From NCBI RefSeq assembly GCF_020080045.1, contig NZ_CP083451.1, positions 3,893,001 to 3,957,000 of the forward strand: a stretch of DNA of 64,000 bases, read 5' to 3'. Shown here piece after piece: positions 29,608 to 38,987 of the stretch. Both the position numbers and the translations under genes were made by a program. The notes under the pieces were generated by a model. That model was not told the origin of the DNA and did no database searches. It saw only the letters and a list, made by a program, of their open reading frames with translations. Position 1 is the first letter of the stretch. Every line of letters starts with the position of its first letter. The stretch comes from Comamonas odontotermitis (lineage in GTDB: Bacteria; Pseudomonadota; Gammaproteobacteria; Burkholderiales; Burkholderiaceae_C).

Positions 29608-30507
29608 ATGCCCGTCACGCTCGATAACAAGCTCGTCGTTGCCATCTCATCACGGGCGCTGTTCAATTTTGAGGAAGAGAACCTCGTGTTCGAGCAGGGT
29701 GACGACCGCGCCTATGTCGCGCTGCAGATGCAGAAGCTGGACGTACCTGCACCTCCGGGCGTGGCGTTTTCGCTGGTCAAGAAGCTCCTGGCTTTCAACA
29801 GCGGCACCGACCAGAAGGTGGAAGTGGTACTCCTGTCGCGCAACGATCCCGTCAGCGGCATGCGCGTGTTCCGCTCCTGCAAGGCGCATGGGCTCGACTC
29901 GATCCAGCGCGGAGTTTTCACACAAGGGCGTGATCCATTCAGCTACCTCAAGCCGCTGGGCGCGCACCTGTTTCTCTCCGCCAATGCAGTGGATGTGCAG
30001 CAGGCGCTGCAGCTGGGTTTTCCAGCGGCGCGCGTGCTGACCGAATCGGTTCAGGCGCACGACGGCCATCCGCATGAAGTACGCATTGCCTTTGACGGCG
30101 ATGCCGTGCTGTTCTCCGACGAAGCCGAGCGCGTCTACCAGGCCCAGGGCCTGGATGCTTTCCAGCGTCACGAGATCGAGCGCGCCTCGCACCCGCTGCC
30201 CGATGGCCCTTTCAAACCCCTGCTGGCCGCCCTGCACCGCCTGCAGCAAGATACGCAGAGCCAGATGCGCATCCGCACGGCCCTGGTGACGGCGCGCAGC
30301 GCGCCAGCCCATGAACGCGCGATCCGCACCCTGATGGACTGGAACATTGGCGTGGACGAGGCGATGTTTCTGGGAGGCCTGGCCAAGGGAGAGTTCCTGC
30401 GCGAGTTCGAGCCGGATTTCTTTTTTGACGACCAGACCGGCCACGTCAACAGTGCCGCACGCCATGTGCCCGCCGGCCATGTGAGCAGCGGGATTGCCAA
30501 CACCTGA
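29608..30507 (+). CDS. Cytosolic 5'-nucleotidase (NT5C1/cN-I family)
   Basis: 299 aa. Dephosphorylates nucleoside 5'-monophosphates. Family signatures: opening 'LVVAISSRALFNFEEEN', 'FLSANAVDVQQAL', and the HAD-like 'RIAFDGDAVLFSDEAERVYQ' (about 156-175) carrying the catalytic aspartates, then 'ALVTARSAPAHERAI'. No signal peptide; cytoplasmic. Monocistronic between gspF and the convergent TonB receptor gene. The C-terminal tail 'HVPAGHVSSGIANT' matches family members. Confidence 0.9.
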   Translation: MPVTLDNKLVVAISSRALFNFEEENLVFEQGDDRAYVALQMQKLDVPAPPGVAFSLVKKLLAFNSGTDQKVEVVLLSRNDPVSGMRVFRSCKAHGLDSIQRGVFTQGRDPFSYLKPLGAHLFLSANAVDVQQALQLGFPAARVLTESVQAHDGHPHEVRIAFDGDAVLFSDEAERVYQAQGLDAFQRHEIERASHPLPDGPFKPLLAALHRLQQDTQSQMRIRTALVTARSAPAHERAIRTLMDWNIGVDEAMFLGGLAKGEFLREFEPDFFFDDQTGHVNSAARHVPAGHVSSGIANT

Positions 30508-30626
30508 GGGCAGAAGCTGGCGCCGCCCTCGGCTTGCTGCTCTGCCCGCATGAGAATGAATGAAAAGAGCCACCGGCAGCCTCACAGAAGGCGCTGGCAG
30601 CTCCTTTTCAATGGCAATTCAAGCCA

Positions 30627-32747
30627 TCAGAACTGTTTGACGAACCCCACGGTCACCGAGCGGCCCCGCAGCGGCGCTGCGTTCTTGATGTACGAGGTGT
30701 GCGCATACGCGAGCTTGTCGGTCAGGTTGTCCACCTTCAGGTAAGCCTGCCATGGCGAGCCGTCGCTGGCGCGGTCGTGGTAGCTCAGGCGCCAGCCCAG
30801 CATCCCGTAACCGGGCGTTTCGGTTTCGTATTCCGCCACCTTGTTCTGGCGTTTGACGAGCGTCCATTCCGCTTCGCTGCGCCAATGCTCCCACTGGCCC
30901 GCCAGCCGCAAGCCGACGCGTGCGGGAGACAGGCGCGGGATGTGGCTGCCGTCATCCAGCCTCGCGTGCACCATATCACCCCAGACCGTGGCTCGCCAGT
31001 TGGCATTGATCTTGTGCTGCACCTTGGCTTCCAGCCCGGTAAAGGTGGCCGTCTGCTGGCTGTATTGCAGCAGTTGCAGACCGTCTACCGCGTCCAGCGT
31101 CTTGCCGTAGATGTAGTTGGCAATGTGGTTGCGGTAGAGGTTGACACTGGCAATGGTATTGCCCTGGGAATCGAATTTGCGCTCCAGCCCCAGATCGATG
31201 TTGTTGGAGCGCTCGGCGCGCAGCCTCGAATTGCCCAGCTCGTAGGTGGCCGTTGCCATGTGCAGGCCATTGGCATACAGCTCTTCGGCGGTCGGCATGC
31301 GGGTCGCGGTGGTGAGATGACTCGTCAGGCGCCAGCCGGGGGCGAAGCGCCAGCCTGCTCCTATCGACGCAGAAGTGCCGTGGTGGCTGCGGCGCTCGCC
31401 ACCGCCAGCCTCGTCGGCATCGACACTCTGCCAGTCATGGCGCACTGCGGCTTCAACGCTGACATCGCCAAACCGCTGCTGCTCCATCAGGAACAGGCCA
31501 TTCTGGCGGGTAACGGTAGGCTGGAGATAGGCTTCCTCTCCTACGGCGCTAAAGCGCCGGCGTGAGGTTTCCAGGCCAAACACGCCCGTCCATCCGGCAA
31601 TGGGCTCGTGCACGGCTTCCAGGCGCAGATCGTGCGCACGGTTGCGGAAGGTGGTGGCCACTGCTCCATCCTCGACCTCGTCGTGCTTATAGTCCGTGAC
31701 ACCGCCGCGCAGGCGCACGGCACTGATCCCTGCAACAGGGTTGCGCCACTCGCCGCGCAGATCGTAGCGCTCACTCTTCAGGCGCACCACGGGTACATCG
31801 CCGCTTTCATGGTCGTGGTCATGATCTTCATGGTCGCCGTCGCCATGGTCATGCCCGCCGCAGTGCAGGTGCAGGCCATGCAGGTGGCAGCCTTCAATAC
31901 TATGGTTGTGGCCAGGCAGGCCATAGTTTGCCGTCTGCCGCGTGTAGGCCGCGCCCAGATAGCTGCCGTCGTCTCCAATCCAGGAGAGGCCAACGCTGCC
32001 ATCATTGCCTCGCGAGCGGCTGCCTGCCACCTTGCCTCCGCCTTCCCAGCCGCTGCCGACGCGGTAATCGTGCGCATTGCGGGCCATGCCCTCGGCATGG
32101 ATGGCGAAATTGCCGCTGCCGCCGGTCACCGACACGGCTCCTGCTGCACCCGCACCGCCTGTGCCCGCGCGCATTTCGACCTGGCCTTCATAGCCTTTTT
32201 TCGGCACGCTGGTGGGAATCTTGTCGTCCAGCACATTGACGACGCCGCCAATGGCTCCCGCGCCATAGATCAGCGCCGATGGGCCGCGCAATACCTCGAT
32301 CTGCCGCGCCAGCATGGGTTCGGTGGTCACCAGATGGTCTGGACTGACGGTAGAGGCATCCTGGATCGCCGCGCCGCTTTGCAGCACCTTGACGCGCGCA
32401 CCGTCCATGCCACGGATCACCGGACGGCTCGCCCCTGCGCCAAAGTGGGTTGCCTGAATGCCCGGCTCCCCTGACAAGGTATCGCCCAGGTTGGCGCCCC
32501 GGCGTTGTACCAGCTCGTCGCCGGTCAGCACATCGGCAGGCGTGGTCAGGTCATCCACGCTGCGCGCCAGTGCATCGGCCTGCACCGTCACCTGGCCCAG
32601 CGTGACCTCTTCGGGGGCTTGCTGCGTGTCCGCAGCGTTTTGTGCAAACACGGCCGTACTGGCGCACAGCGCAGCCACTGCAGCAACGATGGCCGGTTGC
32701 GCCAGACTCGCCGTGAAGGAAGAAAAGTATTTGGAAGAATAAGACAT
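30627..32747 (-). CDS. znuD: TonB-dependent zinc receptor, ZnuD-like
   Basis: 706 aa. Outer-membrane 22-strand receptor. A signal peptide ends near VFAQN; a TonB box-like 'EEVTLGQVTVQAD' and plug domain ('RPVIRGMDGARVKVLQSG', 'EVLRGPSALIYGAGAIGGVVNV') follow, and the barrel ends in a C-terminal Phe. A His/Asp-rich loop with HxH and HDH clusters (about residues 280-315) is the extracellular metal-binding loop of ZnuD. It should import zinc across the outer membrane with TonB-ExbBD. A small protein gene and a Zur-like palindrome lie upstream on the same strand, so zinc repression is likely (inference). Confidence 0.88.
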   Translation of the reverse strand: MSYSSKYFSSFTASLAQPAIVAAVAALCASTAVFAQNAADTQQAPEEVTLGQVTVQADALARSVDDLTTPADVLTGDELVQRRGANLGDTLSGEPGIQATHFGAGASRPVIRGMDGARVKVLQSGAAIQDASTVSPDHLVTTEPMLARQIEVLRGPSALIYGAGAIGGVVNVLDDKIPTSVPKKGYEGQVEMRAGTGGAGAAGAVSVTGGSGNFAIHAEGMARNAHDYRVGSGWEGGGKVAGSRSRGNDGSVGLSWIGDDGSYLGAAYTRQTANYGLPGHNHSIEGCHLHGLHLHCGGHDHGDGDHEDHDHDHESGDVPVVRLKSERYDLRGEWRNPVAGISAVRLRGGVTDYKHDEVEDGAVATTFRNRAHDLRLEAVHEPIAGWTGVFGLETSRRRFSAVGEEAYLQPTVTRQNGLFLMEQQRFGDVSVEAAVRHDWQSVDADEAGGGERRSHHGTSASIGAGWRFAPGWRLTSHLTTATRMPTAEELYANGLHMATATYELGNSRLRAERSNNIDLGLERKFDSQGNTIASVNLYRNHIANYIYGKTLDAVDGLQLLQYSQQTATFTGLEAKVQHKINANWRATVWGDMVHARLDDGSHIPRLSPARVGLRLAGQWEHWRSEAEWTLVKRQNKVAEYETETPGYGMLGWRLSYHDRASDGSPWQAYLKVDNLTDKLAYAHTSYIKNAAPLRGRSVTVGFVKQF

Positions 32748-32837
32748 GGCATGCCCAAGGGCTGCGCGCCCGCATGCAACGCCAGCGGGCAGGCAACCAA
32801 AGATAGAAAGAAACGGCCTGTTGCGCCTATGAATGAA

Positions 32838-32868
32838 GCGCTTTAAGCTACAAATTAAATAGCATCAA
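32838..32868 (+). repeat. Dispersed AT-core element in the znuD leader
   Basis: GCGCTTTAAGCTACAAATTA then AATAGCATC: a diverged copy. It lies between the small upstream gene and znuD, so it would be within an operon leader on the opposite strand. Confidence 0.45.
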
Positions 32869-32973
32869 CCCATTTCAGATCAAAGGATCGCGCGGGTACA
32901 CAACACACTCCCGTTGCCGCGGCCCAGCAAAAGCCTGGCCCGGCTGGCGCATTCAGCAGCGCAGATACCTGAT

Positions 32974-33489
32974 TCAGAAATGGAACAGCGCCGTGGGCGG
33001 GCCACGCGCAAAGAACAGCGCCGGGCTCTGGCGCAACAGTACGGCCCCCATGCAGGCATTGCGCACGGGTGCAAACAGGAAGGTATGCAAGGCCGTGGCC
33101 ACACCGGCCATGGCGGGCCCCAATGCCAAGTGGTGAAAAAGCTCGCAGTCAGCGCTGCCGTGCGCGCCAAACCAGCGCTCGATACCGCTTGTCGCCGGGC
33201 TGTCGGCCACCGGGTTGTCGGCCACCTTTTTATCTGCGGCGGGCCAGGAGCCATCTGCAGCGGCTTGGGCAATACCAGGCACGGGCAAGCTAGGCGCACC
33301 AGCGTCGTTCTTCCACGCCTCCAACGCTGCCCCCGCGCGCGGCGCATGCGCTACCTGGTGCATCTGGCCAAGCATGGCCATGAACACCTGCAAAGCGCAG
33401 CAGGCCAAGAGCCAACGCACGCAGACCGCACGCACCCGTCCATTGGCCTGCCGAGCCATGAAGCAGCGGGTTGGGTGAAGGCGGAACAT
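32974..33489 (-). CDS. Small envelope protein upstream of znuD, possibly metal-related
   Basis: 171 aa, family not securely recognised. A basic N-terminus precedes one hydrophobic segment (RWLLACCALQVFMAMLGQM, about 25-43) that may be a signal anchor. The remainder is Ala/Pro-rich with the segment 'GSADCELFHHLALGPAMAG' and ends 'LFFARGPPTALFHF'. His and Cys residues and the place between a Zur-like site and a zinc receptor suggest a periplasmic metal-handling role. 226 nt separate it from znuD, so co-transcription is likely but not certain. Confidence 0.6.
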   Translation of the reverse strand: MFRLHPTRCFMARQANGRVRAVCVRWLLACCALQVFMAMLGQMHQVAHAPRAGAALEAWKNDAGAPSLPVPGIAQAAADGSWPAADKKVADNPVADSPATSGIERWFGAHGSADCELFHHLALGPAMAGVATALHTFLFAPVRNACMGAVLLRQSPALFFARGPPTALFHF

Positions 33490-33522
33490 GGGGTGGACTG
33501 CGCGTTGTAAACCGACAATTAT

Positions 33523-33537
33523 TGCAACATCGTTGCA
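33523..33537. promoter_or_regulatory. Zur/Fur-like 15-bp palindrome
   Basis: TGCAAC-ATC-GTTGCA in an AT-rich setting, 34 nt before the start of the small protein gene that leads into znuD. Size and symmetry fit a Fur-superfamily (Zur) operator. Assigned by context; it does not match the E. coli Zur box letter by letter. Confidence 0.55.
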
Positions 33538-33558
33538 TTATTCCACATCGCGGGCATG

Positions 33559-33581
33559 AAAAAGGCCTGCATGGCAGGCCT
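33559..33581 (-). terminator. Intrinsic terminator of the DUF1854/ABC operon
   Basis: On the minus strand a perfect 8-bp stem AGGCCTGC-CAT-GCAGGCCT is followed by TTTTT. It lies 28 nt after the DUF1854 stop and separates this operon from the zinc locus promoter. Confidence 0.85.
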
Positions 33582-33608
33582 GGGTGGATATATAGCGGCG
33601 GCAAGTAC

Positions 33609-34106
33609 TTACAAGAAGCGCTCCAGCAGCTTGCGCGACGCCTTGTCAAGCCTGGTGGTGTCGGGCAGTTTGTAGTGAATGCCGTCTGCCGACGTGATCA
33701 ACAGGTTCTGTCGGCTGCCGAGCTTGCGGATGTCTTCTTCCGCCTTCAAGGTCATGCGTACCGGGCCACGGTCGGTCTCGACCTCCCAGATGCTGGGCAC
33801 GGAGAAGGTAGAGACACTGAGGATGCGCTCGATCAGCGGCTGGAACTCGCGCGCGGCCAGGTCTTCATCGAGCAAGGCGCGCGCTGCAGTATCAACGGCG
33901 TCCAGATCGGGAATCCACAGTGCTTCCTTGCCGTCTTCGGCAATCAGCGAAATGCCATGCACCGGGGCAGACAGCGGAAAGGCGCGTACCGGGTTGACCA
34001 CGGCACTGGTTCCGTCTTCCTTTTGCAGCACCAGGCGCCCAAAGGGGTTGCGCGTGAGCGGCATTGGTGCTGCCACCTGAGCGGCAGGGGTGAGGTTCGT
34101 ATTCAT
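33609..34106 (-). CDS. Cyanophycin-associated DUF1854 protein
   Basis: 165 aa. DUF1854 family, known almost only next to cyanophycin synthetase genes in proteobacteria; biochemical role unknown. Visible features: 'RNPFGRLVLQKEDGTSAVVNPVRAFPLSAP' region early, 'GISLIAEDGKEALWIPDLDA', and a C-terminal 'SRQNLLITSADGIHYKLPDTTRLDKASRKLLERFL'. No signal or membrane segment, so cytoplasmic. 24 nt after the ABC transporter gene and thus co-transcribed. Confidence 0.88.
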   Translation of the reverse strand: MNTNLTPAAQVAAPMPLTRNPFGRLVLQKEDGTSAVVNPVRAFPLSAPVHGISLIAEDGKEALWIPDLDAVDTAARALLDEDLAAREFQPLIERILSVSTFSVPSIWEVETDRGPVRMTLKAEEDIRKLGSRQNLLITSADGIHYKLPDTTRLDKASRKLLERFL

Positions 34107-34130
34107 ACGGGTACTTTCTGCGCCGGATGG

Positions 34131-36479
34131 TCAGGCGTTGTCGTTCAGCGACTCGGCATTCGTTTTGGGAATCGCCTGCACGTCGTAGGTTACGCCAGCG
34201 GCGCGCACCGTCACCACGCCTGCGGCTTCGGCATCTTCTTCGGCGCGGCGGGCCTGGGCCATGTACAGGCGCCAGTAGGCACCTTCCTTGGCCATCAGTT
34301 CGTCGTGCGGGCCCACTTCCACAATCTCGCCGCGGTCCATCACCACCAGGCGGTCGGCCTTGCGCAGGGTAGACAGGCGGTGGGCAATCGCAATCGTAGT
34401 ACGGCCTTGCACCAGGTTGTCCAGCGCACGCTGGATTTCCTTTTCGGTTTCAGTATCGACCGCAGACGTTGCCTCGTCAAGAATCAGGATGCGCGGATCG
34501 ATCAGCAGCGCCCGTGCAATCGAGATACGCTGACGCTCACCACCCGACAGGCCCTGGCCGCGCTCACCCACGAGCGAGTCGTAACCATGCGGCAGGCGCA
34601 GGATGAATTCGTGCGCATGGGCAGCGCGGGCGGCAGCCACGATCTCTTCGCGCGTGGCGTGCGGCTTGCCATAGGCAATGTTTTCGGCAATCGTGCCAAA
34701 GAACAGGAACGGCTCCTGCAGCACCAGGCCGATGTTGCTGCGGTAATCCGACACCGCAATGCGGCGCACATCCACGCCATCGAGCTGGATCGAGCCATCG
34801 GTCACGTCATAGAAACGGCTGATCAGGTTGACCAGCGTGCTCTTGCCCGAGCCGCTGTGGCCCACCAGGCCAATCATCTCGCCGGGCTTGATCTGCAGGT
34901 TCAGATCCTTGATGACCGAGCGGCTGCCATAGCGAAAGCCCACGTTCTCCATGGTGATCGCGCCCTGCACCTTGCCCAGCTTGACCGGGTTCGCCGGGTC
35001 GGGCACGTTGCTCACATGGTCCAGAATGTCGAAGATGCGCTTGGCGCCAGCGGCTGCCTTCTGTGTGACGGAGACAATGCGGCTCATCGAATCCAGCCGG
35101 GTATAGAAGCGGCCGATGTAGGCGATGAAGGCCGTCAGGATACCGACCGTGATCTGCTCGTTGGCCACCAGGTAGATACCGAATGCCCAAACGATGAGCA
35201 GGCCGATCTCGGTCAGCAGCGTGACCGTGGGGGTGAACAGCGACCAGGTCTTGTTGACGCGGTCGTTGGCCTCCAGGTTGACCTGGTTGGCGTGGGCAAA
35301 GCGGTCGGCTTCGCGCTGTTCCTGGGCAAAGGCCTTGACCACGCGGATACCCGGAATGGTGTCGGCCAGCACATTGGTCACCTCGGACCAGACACGATCA
35401 ATCTTCTCGAAGCCGGTGCGCAGCTTGTCGCGCACGGTGTGGATCATCCAGGCGATGAAAGGCAGCGGCACCAGCGTTACCAGCGCCAGCCAGGGGTTGA
35501 TCGAGAACAGAATGACCGAGGTCATCACGATCATCAGCACATCGGTGGCGAAATCCAGCGCGTTGAGCGACAGGAACAGGTTGATGCGGTCGGTCTCTGC
35601 GCCAATGCGCGCCATCAGGTCGCCCGTGCGCTTGCTGCCGTAGAAATCGAGCGACAGCTTCAGCAGGTGGTTGTAGGTGGTGGTGCGCAGATTGGCGCCG
35701 ATGCGCTCGGACACACGCGCCAGCACAAAGGTGCGCGCCCAGCCCAGCACCCAGGCCACCAGAGCAGACACCAGCAAGGCCCCCAGGTAGAACATCACCA
35801 GGCTTTTATCGATCTTTTCGCCGTTCTGGAACGGAATCAGGATCTTGTCCATCAAAGGGATCGTCAGGTACGGCGCCACCATGTGCGCGGCGGTGGACAG
35901 CAAGGTCAACACAAAACCCAACAACAATTGCATTTTGTAGGGCTCGGCAAACCGCCACAGGCGCAGCAGCACCCAGCTGGAGGTGGGTGCGTTGTTCTGG
36001 CGAGCGCAGGCCGGGCAGTCTTCGGCATCAGGGGGCAACAGGGTGCCGCATACCTGGCAGTGGGCGCGTTCATCCTCCAGGTGCTGGTAAGCCTCATTGC
36101 GCAACAGGCGCTCGCGCTGCTGCTCGAATTTCTGCACCAGCCCCAGCACGGCGGTCTGGTGGGTCAGGGTCATGCGCCACAGGCCCAGGCGCTGTGTGGT
36201 GTCGTGCAGTTCCAGATTACCTACACCGCCATGGTCATAGAAGCGTACGCTCAAATCCGTAGCAAGCGCCCACTCGCTCCACTGCCGGGTCGTGGGATCG
36301 GCCACCAGAACCCGCTGTGACGTCAGGGCGATCAGACCGCTGGCAAAACGCAAATCAGCCCCCAAGTCAACGGGAGCGACGGCTAAGACGTTTTCTTGGT
36401 TATTGAGCTTGGCTCGCAGTTCGGCCCCCAAAGGGCCAGCAAAGAATGCTGAAGCATCCGCGGATTGGTGATTTTGCAT
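34131..36479 (-). CDS. Cyanophycin-associated ABC transporter with N-terminal zinc ribbon
   Basis: 782 aa half-transporter of the exporter type. The first ~135 residues are soluble; then comes a zinc-ribbon pattern Cys141-x2-Cys144...Cys155-x2-Cys158, then a six-helix membrane domain (about 175-470) and an ATPase domain: Walker A 'GHSGSGKSTLVN', signature 'LSGGERQRISIARAL', Walker B 'ILILDEATSAVDTETEK'. The family is found with CphA genes but its substrate is not established. Divergent from the cphA pair across 232 nt. The zinc ribbon and N-terminal domain are unusual for an ABC exporter. Confidence 0.9.
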   Translation of the reverse strand: MQNHQSADASAFFAGPLGAELRAKLNNQENVLAVAPVDLGADLRFASGLIALTSQRVLVADPTTRQWSEWALATDLSVRFYDHGGVGNLELHDTTQRLGLWRMTLTHQTAVLGLVQKFEQQRERLLRNEAYQHLEDERAHCQVCGTLLPPDAEDCPACARQNNAPTSSWVLLRLWRFAEPYKMQLLLGFVLTLLSTAAHMVAPYLTIPLMDKILIPFQNGEKIDKSLVMFYLGALLVSALVAWVLGWARTFVLARVSERIGANLRTTTYNHLLKLSLDFYGSKRTGDLMARIGAETDRINLFLSLNALDFATDVLMIVMTSVILFSINPWLALVTLVPLPFIAWMIHTVRDKLRTGFEKIDRVWSEVTNVLADTIPGIRVVKAFAQEQREADRFAHANQVNLEANDRVNKTWSLFTPTVTLLTEIGLLIVWAFGIYLVANEQITVGILTAFIAYIGRFYTRLDSMSRIVSVTQKAAAGAKRIFDILDHVSNVPDPANPVKLGKVQGAITMENVGFRYGSRSVIKDLNLQIKPGEMIGLVGHSGSGKSTLVNLISRFYDVTDGSIQLDGVDVRRIAVSDYRSNIGLVLQEPFLFFGTIAENIAYGKPHATREEIVAAARAAHAHEFILRLPHGYDSLVGERGQGLSGGERQRISIARALLIDPRILILDEATSAVDTETEKEIQRALDNLVQGRTTIAIAHRLSTLRKADRLVVMDRGEIVEVGPHDELMAKEGAYWRLYMAQARRAEEDAEAAGVVTVRAAGVTYDVQAIPKTNAESLNDNA

Positions 36480-36711
36480 ATAGCGTTGTTTTTCCCCGCC
36501 CTCGGCGGTCGCAGCTGCCCGGCGTTGCTGCCGGCAGGCCGCTTATTATTGCGGCGATACGGAATGACGTTGGCACCCGTCCATCTCCCCATTAACGCAT
36601 GACCATGCATTTGGGCTGACAGCCCACCGCCTTGCCCGATTTGGGCGCACAATGCATTCCCATCGACGGCAATTCTCCAGAATTGTTACCAATGTTTATC
36701 CGCTGATTGAT

Positions 36712-38892
36712 ATGGCGAAATTCAACGACATCCAACTCTTGCGCACAACTTTCCTGCGTGGCCCCAGCGTCTGGACCTACCGCCCGGTACTCGAGGTCTG
36801 GCTTGATCTGGGAGAGCTGGAAGACTATCCGTCCAACAAGATTCCCGGCCTCAATGAACGCCTGACCAGTTGGTTGCCCGACCTGATCGAGCACACCTGC
36901 GGTGTCGGCGAGCGCGGCGGCTTCATTCAGCGCCTGGAGGGCGGCACCTGGATGGGCCATGTGCTGGAGCATGTGGTCATTGAACTGCTGAACCTGGCGG
37001 GCATGCCTGCCGAGTTTGGTCAGACGCGCGAGATCTCCAGGCGTGGCGTTTACCGCATGGTGTTCCGCTGCCCCGAAGAAGCCGTAGCCCGCGTAGCGCT
37101 GGAGCATGGCCACAAGCTGCTGATGGCGGCCATCAACGATGAGCCATTCGATCTCAAGCCCGCCGTACATGCCATCAAGACGGCGATCAATGACCGCTAC
37201 CTCGGCCCGTCGACCGGCTGCATCGTCGATGCCGCCAGCGAGCGCCGCATTCCCCATATCCGCCTGAACGATGGCAACCTCGTGCAGCTGGGCTATGGCG
37301 CTGCACAGCGTCGCATCTGGACGGCTGAATCCGACCAGACCAGCGCGATTGCCGAAGGCATTGCCCAGGACAAGGATTTCACCAAGCGCCTGCTGACCGC
37401 CTGTGGCGTACCTGTGCCGGAAGGCCAGATCGTCGCATCGCCCGAGGAAGCCTGGGAAGTGGCACAGGACATCGGCTTCCCCGTCACCGTCAAGCCATCG
37501 GACGGCAACCACGCCCGTGGCGTGACGCTGGAGCTGTCTGAAGAAGCAGACATCAAGGCCGCTTTTGCGCTGGCAGAGCCTGAAGGCTCGGATGTCATTG
37601 TCGAAAAATTCATCGACGGCGTGGAACACCGCCTGCTGGTGGTGGGCGACAAGGTCGTCGCCGCCACCAAGGGCGAAACCGTGAGCGTGTACGGCAATGG
37701 CAAGGCCACGCTGCGCGAGCTGGTTGCCGTGCTGAACCAGGACCCGCGTCGCGGCCCCGAGCAGGAATACCCGCTCGACTGGATCAACCTGGAAGCCGGC
37801 GCCGTCAAGCTGGAACTCAACCGCCAGCATGTCACCCCGGACAGCGTGATTCCCCAGGGCCAGGGCGTGCTGCTGCAACGCAATGGCAACATGGCGATCG
37901 ATTGCCTGGACGATGTGCACCCCGACGTGGCGTACTACGCCGTATTGGCGGCAAAGATCGTGGGCCTCGACATCGCTGGCATGGACATGATCCTCAAGGA
38001 CGTCTCCCAGCCCATGCAGGGCCAGGGCGCGATCCTGGAAGTCAACGCAGGCCCGGGCCTGCTCATGCACCTCAAGCCCACCAGCGGCGCGCCGCGCCCC
38101 GTGGGCATGGCGATTGCCGATCACCTCTTCCCGCGTGAAGACGGGCCTGGCGCTGGCCGCATTCCCATTGCAGGCATCGTTGGTACCCGCAACAACGCCT
38201 TCATCGCACGCCTTGTGGGCTGGCTGCTGCAACTGTCGGGCAAGGCCACCGGCGTTGCCAGCAGCGAAGGCATGTTCATCGCCAACCGCCAGACGCAAAA
38301 GACCGATACCGGCAACTGGGCTGGTGCCCATCGTCTGCTCACCAACCGGCTGGCCCAGGCCGCCGTCATCCAGACCACGGCCCGCTCCATCCTCGAAGAA
38401 GGCCTCGCCTACGACCGCTGCCTGGTCGGCGTGGTCACCGACATGGATGGCTACGAGCAACTGGCCGACCACGATGTGCTGGAGCCCGGCCAGATGCGCC
38501 GCGTGATGCGCACCCAGATCGATGTGGTGCTGGACGAAGGTGCAGGCGTGCTGAACGCCGACCTGCCCGAAGTGGCCGACCTCGCCGAACTGTGCGACGG
38601 CGAAGTGATCCTGTATTCGACTGATGCCGGCAACGAAGCCGTAGCCGCCCACCGCGCCAACACCGAAGCCCAGCACGAAGGTGGCCGCGCCGTGTTCGTC
38701 AAGGGCAACAACGTGGTGCTGGCCACCGGCACGCAGGAACGCGTGCTGGGCACGCTCGATGCCCTGTCGCTGCCCGGCGGCAAGAAGCCCGATACCCCTG
38801 CGCTGCTGGCTGCGATTGCAACGGCCTGGGCGCTCGATATCACGCCCGATCTGATCGGCGCGGGCATCAAGACCTTTGAATACCAAGTTTGA
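36712..38892 (+). CDS. Cyanophycin synthetase paralog with degenerate Mur-ligase site (CphA'/CphA2-like)
   Basis: 726 aa from ATG 36712 (MAKFNDIQ). CphA-type N-domain (to ~160), ATP-grasp domain with 'GFPVTVKPSDGNHARGVTLEL' and 'GAILEVNAGPGLLMHLKP', then a Mur-ligase-like C-domain. At the place of the C-domain P-loop (GTNGKTTT in true CphA) this protein has 'GIVGTRNNAFIARL' (about 489-502), lacking the Gly-Lys-Thr. It is ~130 residues shorter than the neighbour CphA. Cyanobacterial CphA2 also has one working ATP site and joins beta-Asp-Arg dipeptides; the same may hold here (inference). Confidence 0.85.
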   Translation: MAKFNDIQLLRTTFLRGPSVWTYRPVLEVWLDLGELEDYPSNKIPGLNERLTSWLPDLIEHTCGVGERGGFIQRLEGGTWMGHVLEHVVIELLNLAGMPAEFGQTREISRRGVYRMVFRCPEEAVARVALEHGHKLLMAAINDEPFDLKPAVHAIKTAINDRYLGPSTGCIVDAASERRIPHIRLNDGNLVQLGYGAAQRRIWTAESDQTSAIAEGIAQDKDFTKRLLTACGVPVPEGQIVASPEEAWEVAQDIGFPVTVKPSDGNHARGVTLELSEEADIKAAFALAEPEGSDVIVEKFIDGVEHRLLVVGDKVVAATKGETVSVYGNGKATLRELVAVLNQDPRRGPEQEYPLDWINLEAGAVKLELNRQHVTPDSVIPQGQGVLLQRNGNMAIDCLDDVHPDVAYYAVLAAKIVGLDIAGMDMILKDVSQPMQGQGAILEVNAGPGLLMHLKPTSGAPRPVGMAIADHLFPREDGPGAGRIPIAGIVGTRNNAFIARLVGWLLQLSGKATGVASSEGMFIANRQTQKTDTGNWAGAHRLLTNRLAQAAVIQTTARSILEEGLAYDRCLVGVVTDMDGYEQLADHDVLEPGQMRRVMRTQIDVVLDEGAGVLNADLPEVADLAELCDGEVILYSTDAGNEAVAAHRANTEAQHEGGRAVFVKGNNVVLATGTQERVLGTLDALSLPGGKKPDTPALLAAIATAWALDITPDLIGAGIKTFEYQV

Positions 38893-38904
38893 GGTTGCAC
38901 CTCA

Positions 38905-38935
38905 ATTGCTCCTATAAATATAGCTGTTACCGCTT
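38905..38935 (+). repeat. Dispersed AT-core element between the two cphA genes
   Basis: TTGCTCCTATAAATATAGCT then GTTACCGCTT, in the 95-nt gap. Diverged but keeps TAT-AAAT-ATAGCT and a trailing CGCT. Confidence 0.45.
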
Positions 38936-38987
38936 CCCCCATAAGCGAAAATCAATAAATAGCTTGATATTCAGCTGAAAGAACACT

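Noticed and set aside
30508..30626. An intrinsic terminator shared by the 5'-nucleotidase and znuD genes
   Set aside because: A GAGC/GCTC pairing with a short T-run exists on the minus strand but the stem has several mismatches.
33471..36320. A 949-codon plus-strand frame opposite the ABC transporter and DUF1854 genes
   Set aside because: Low-complexity His/Gln/Arg-rich product without motifs; the minus-strand genes carry clear ABC signatures.
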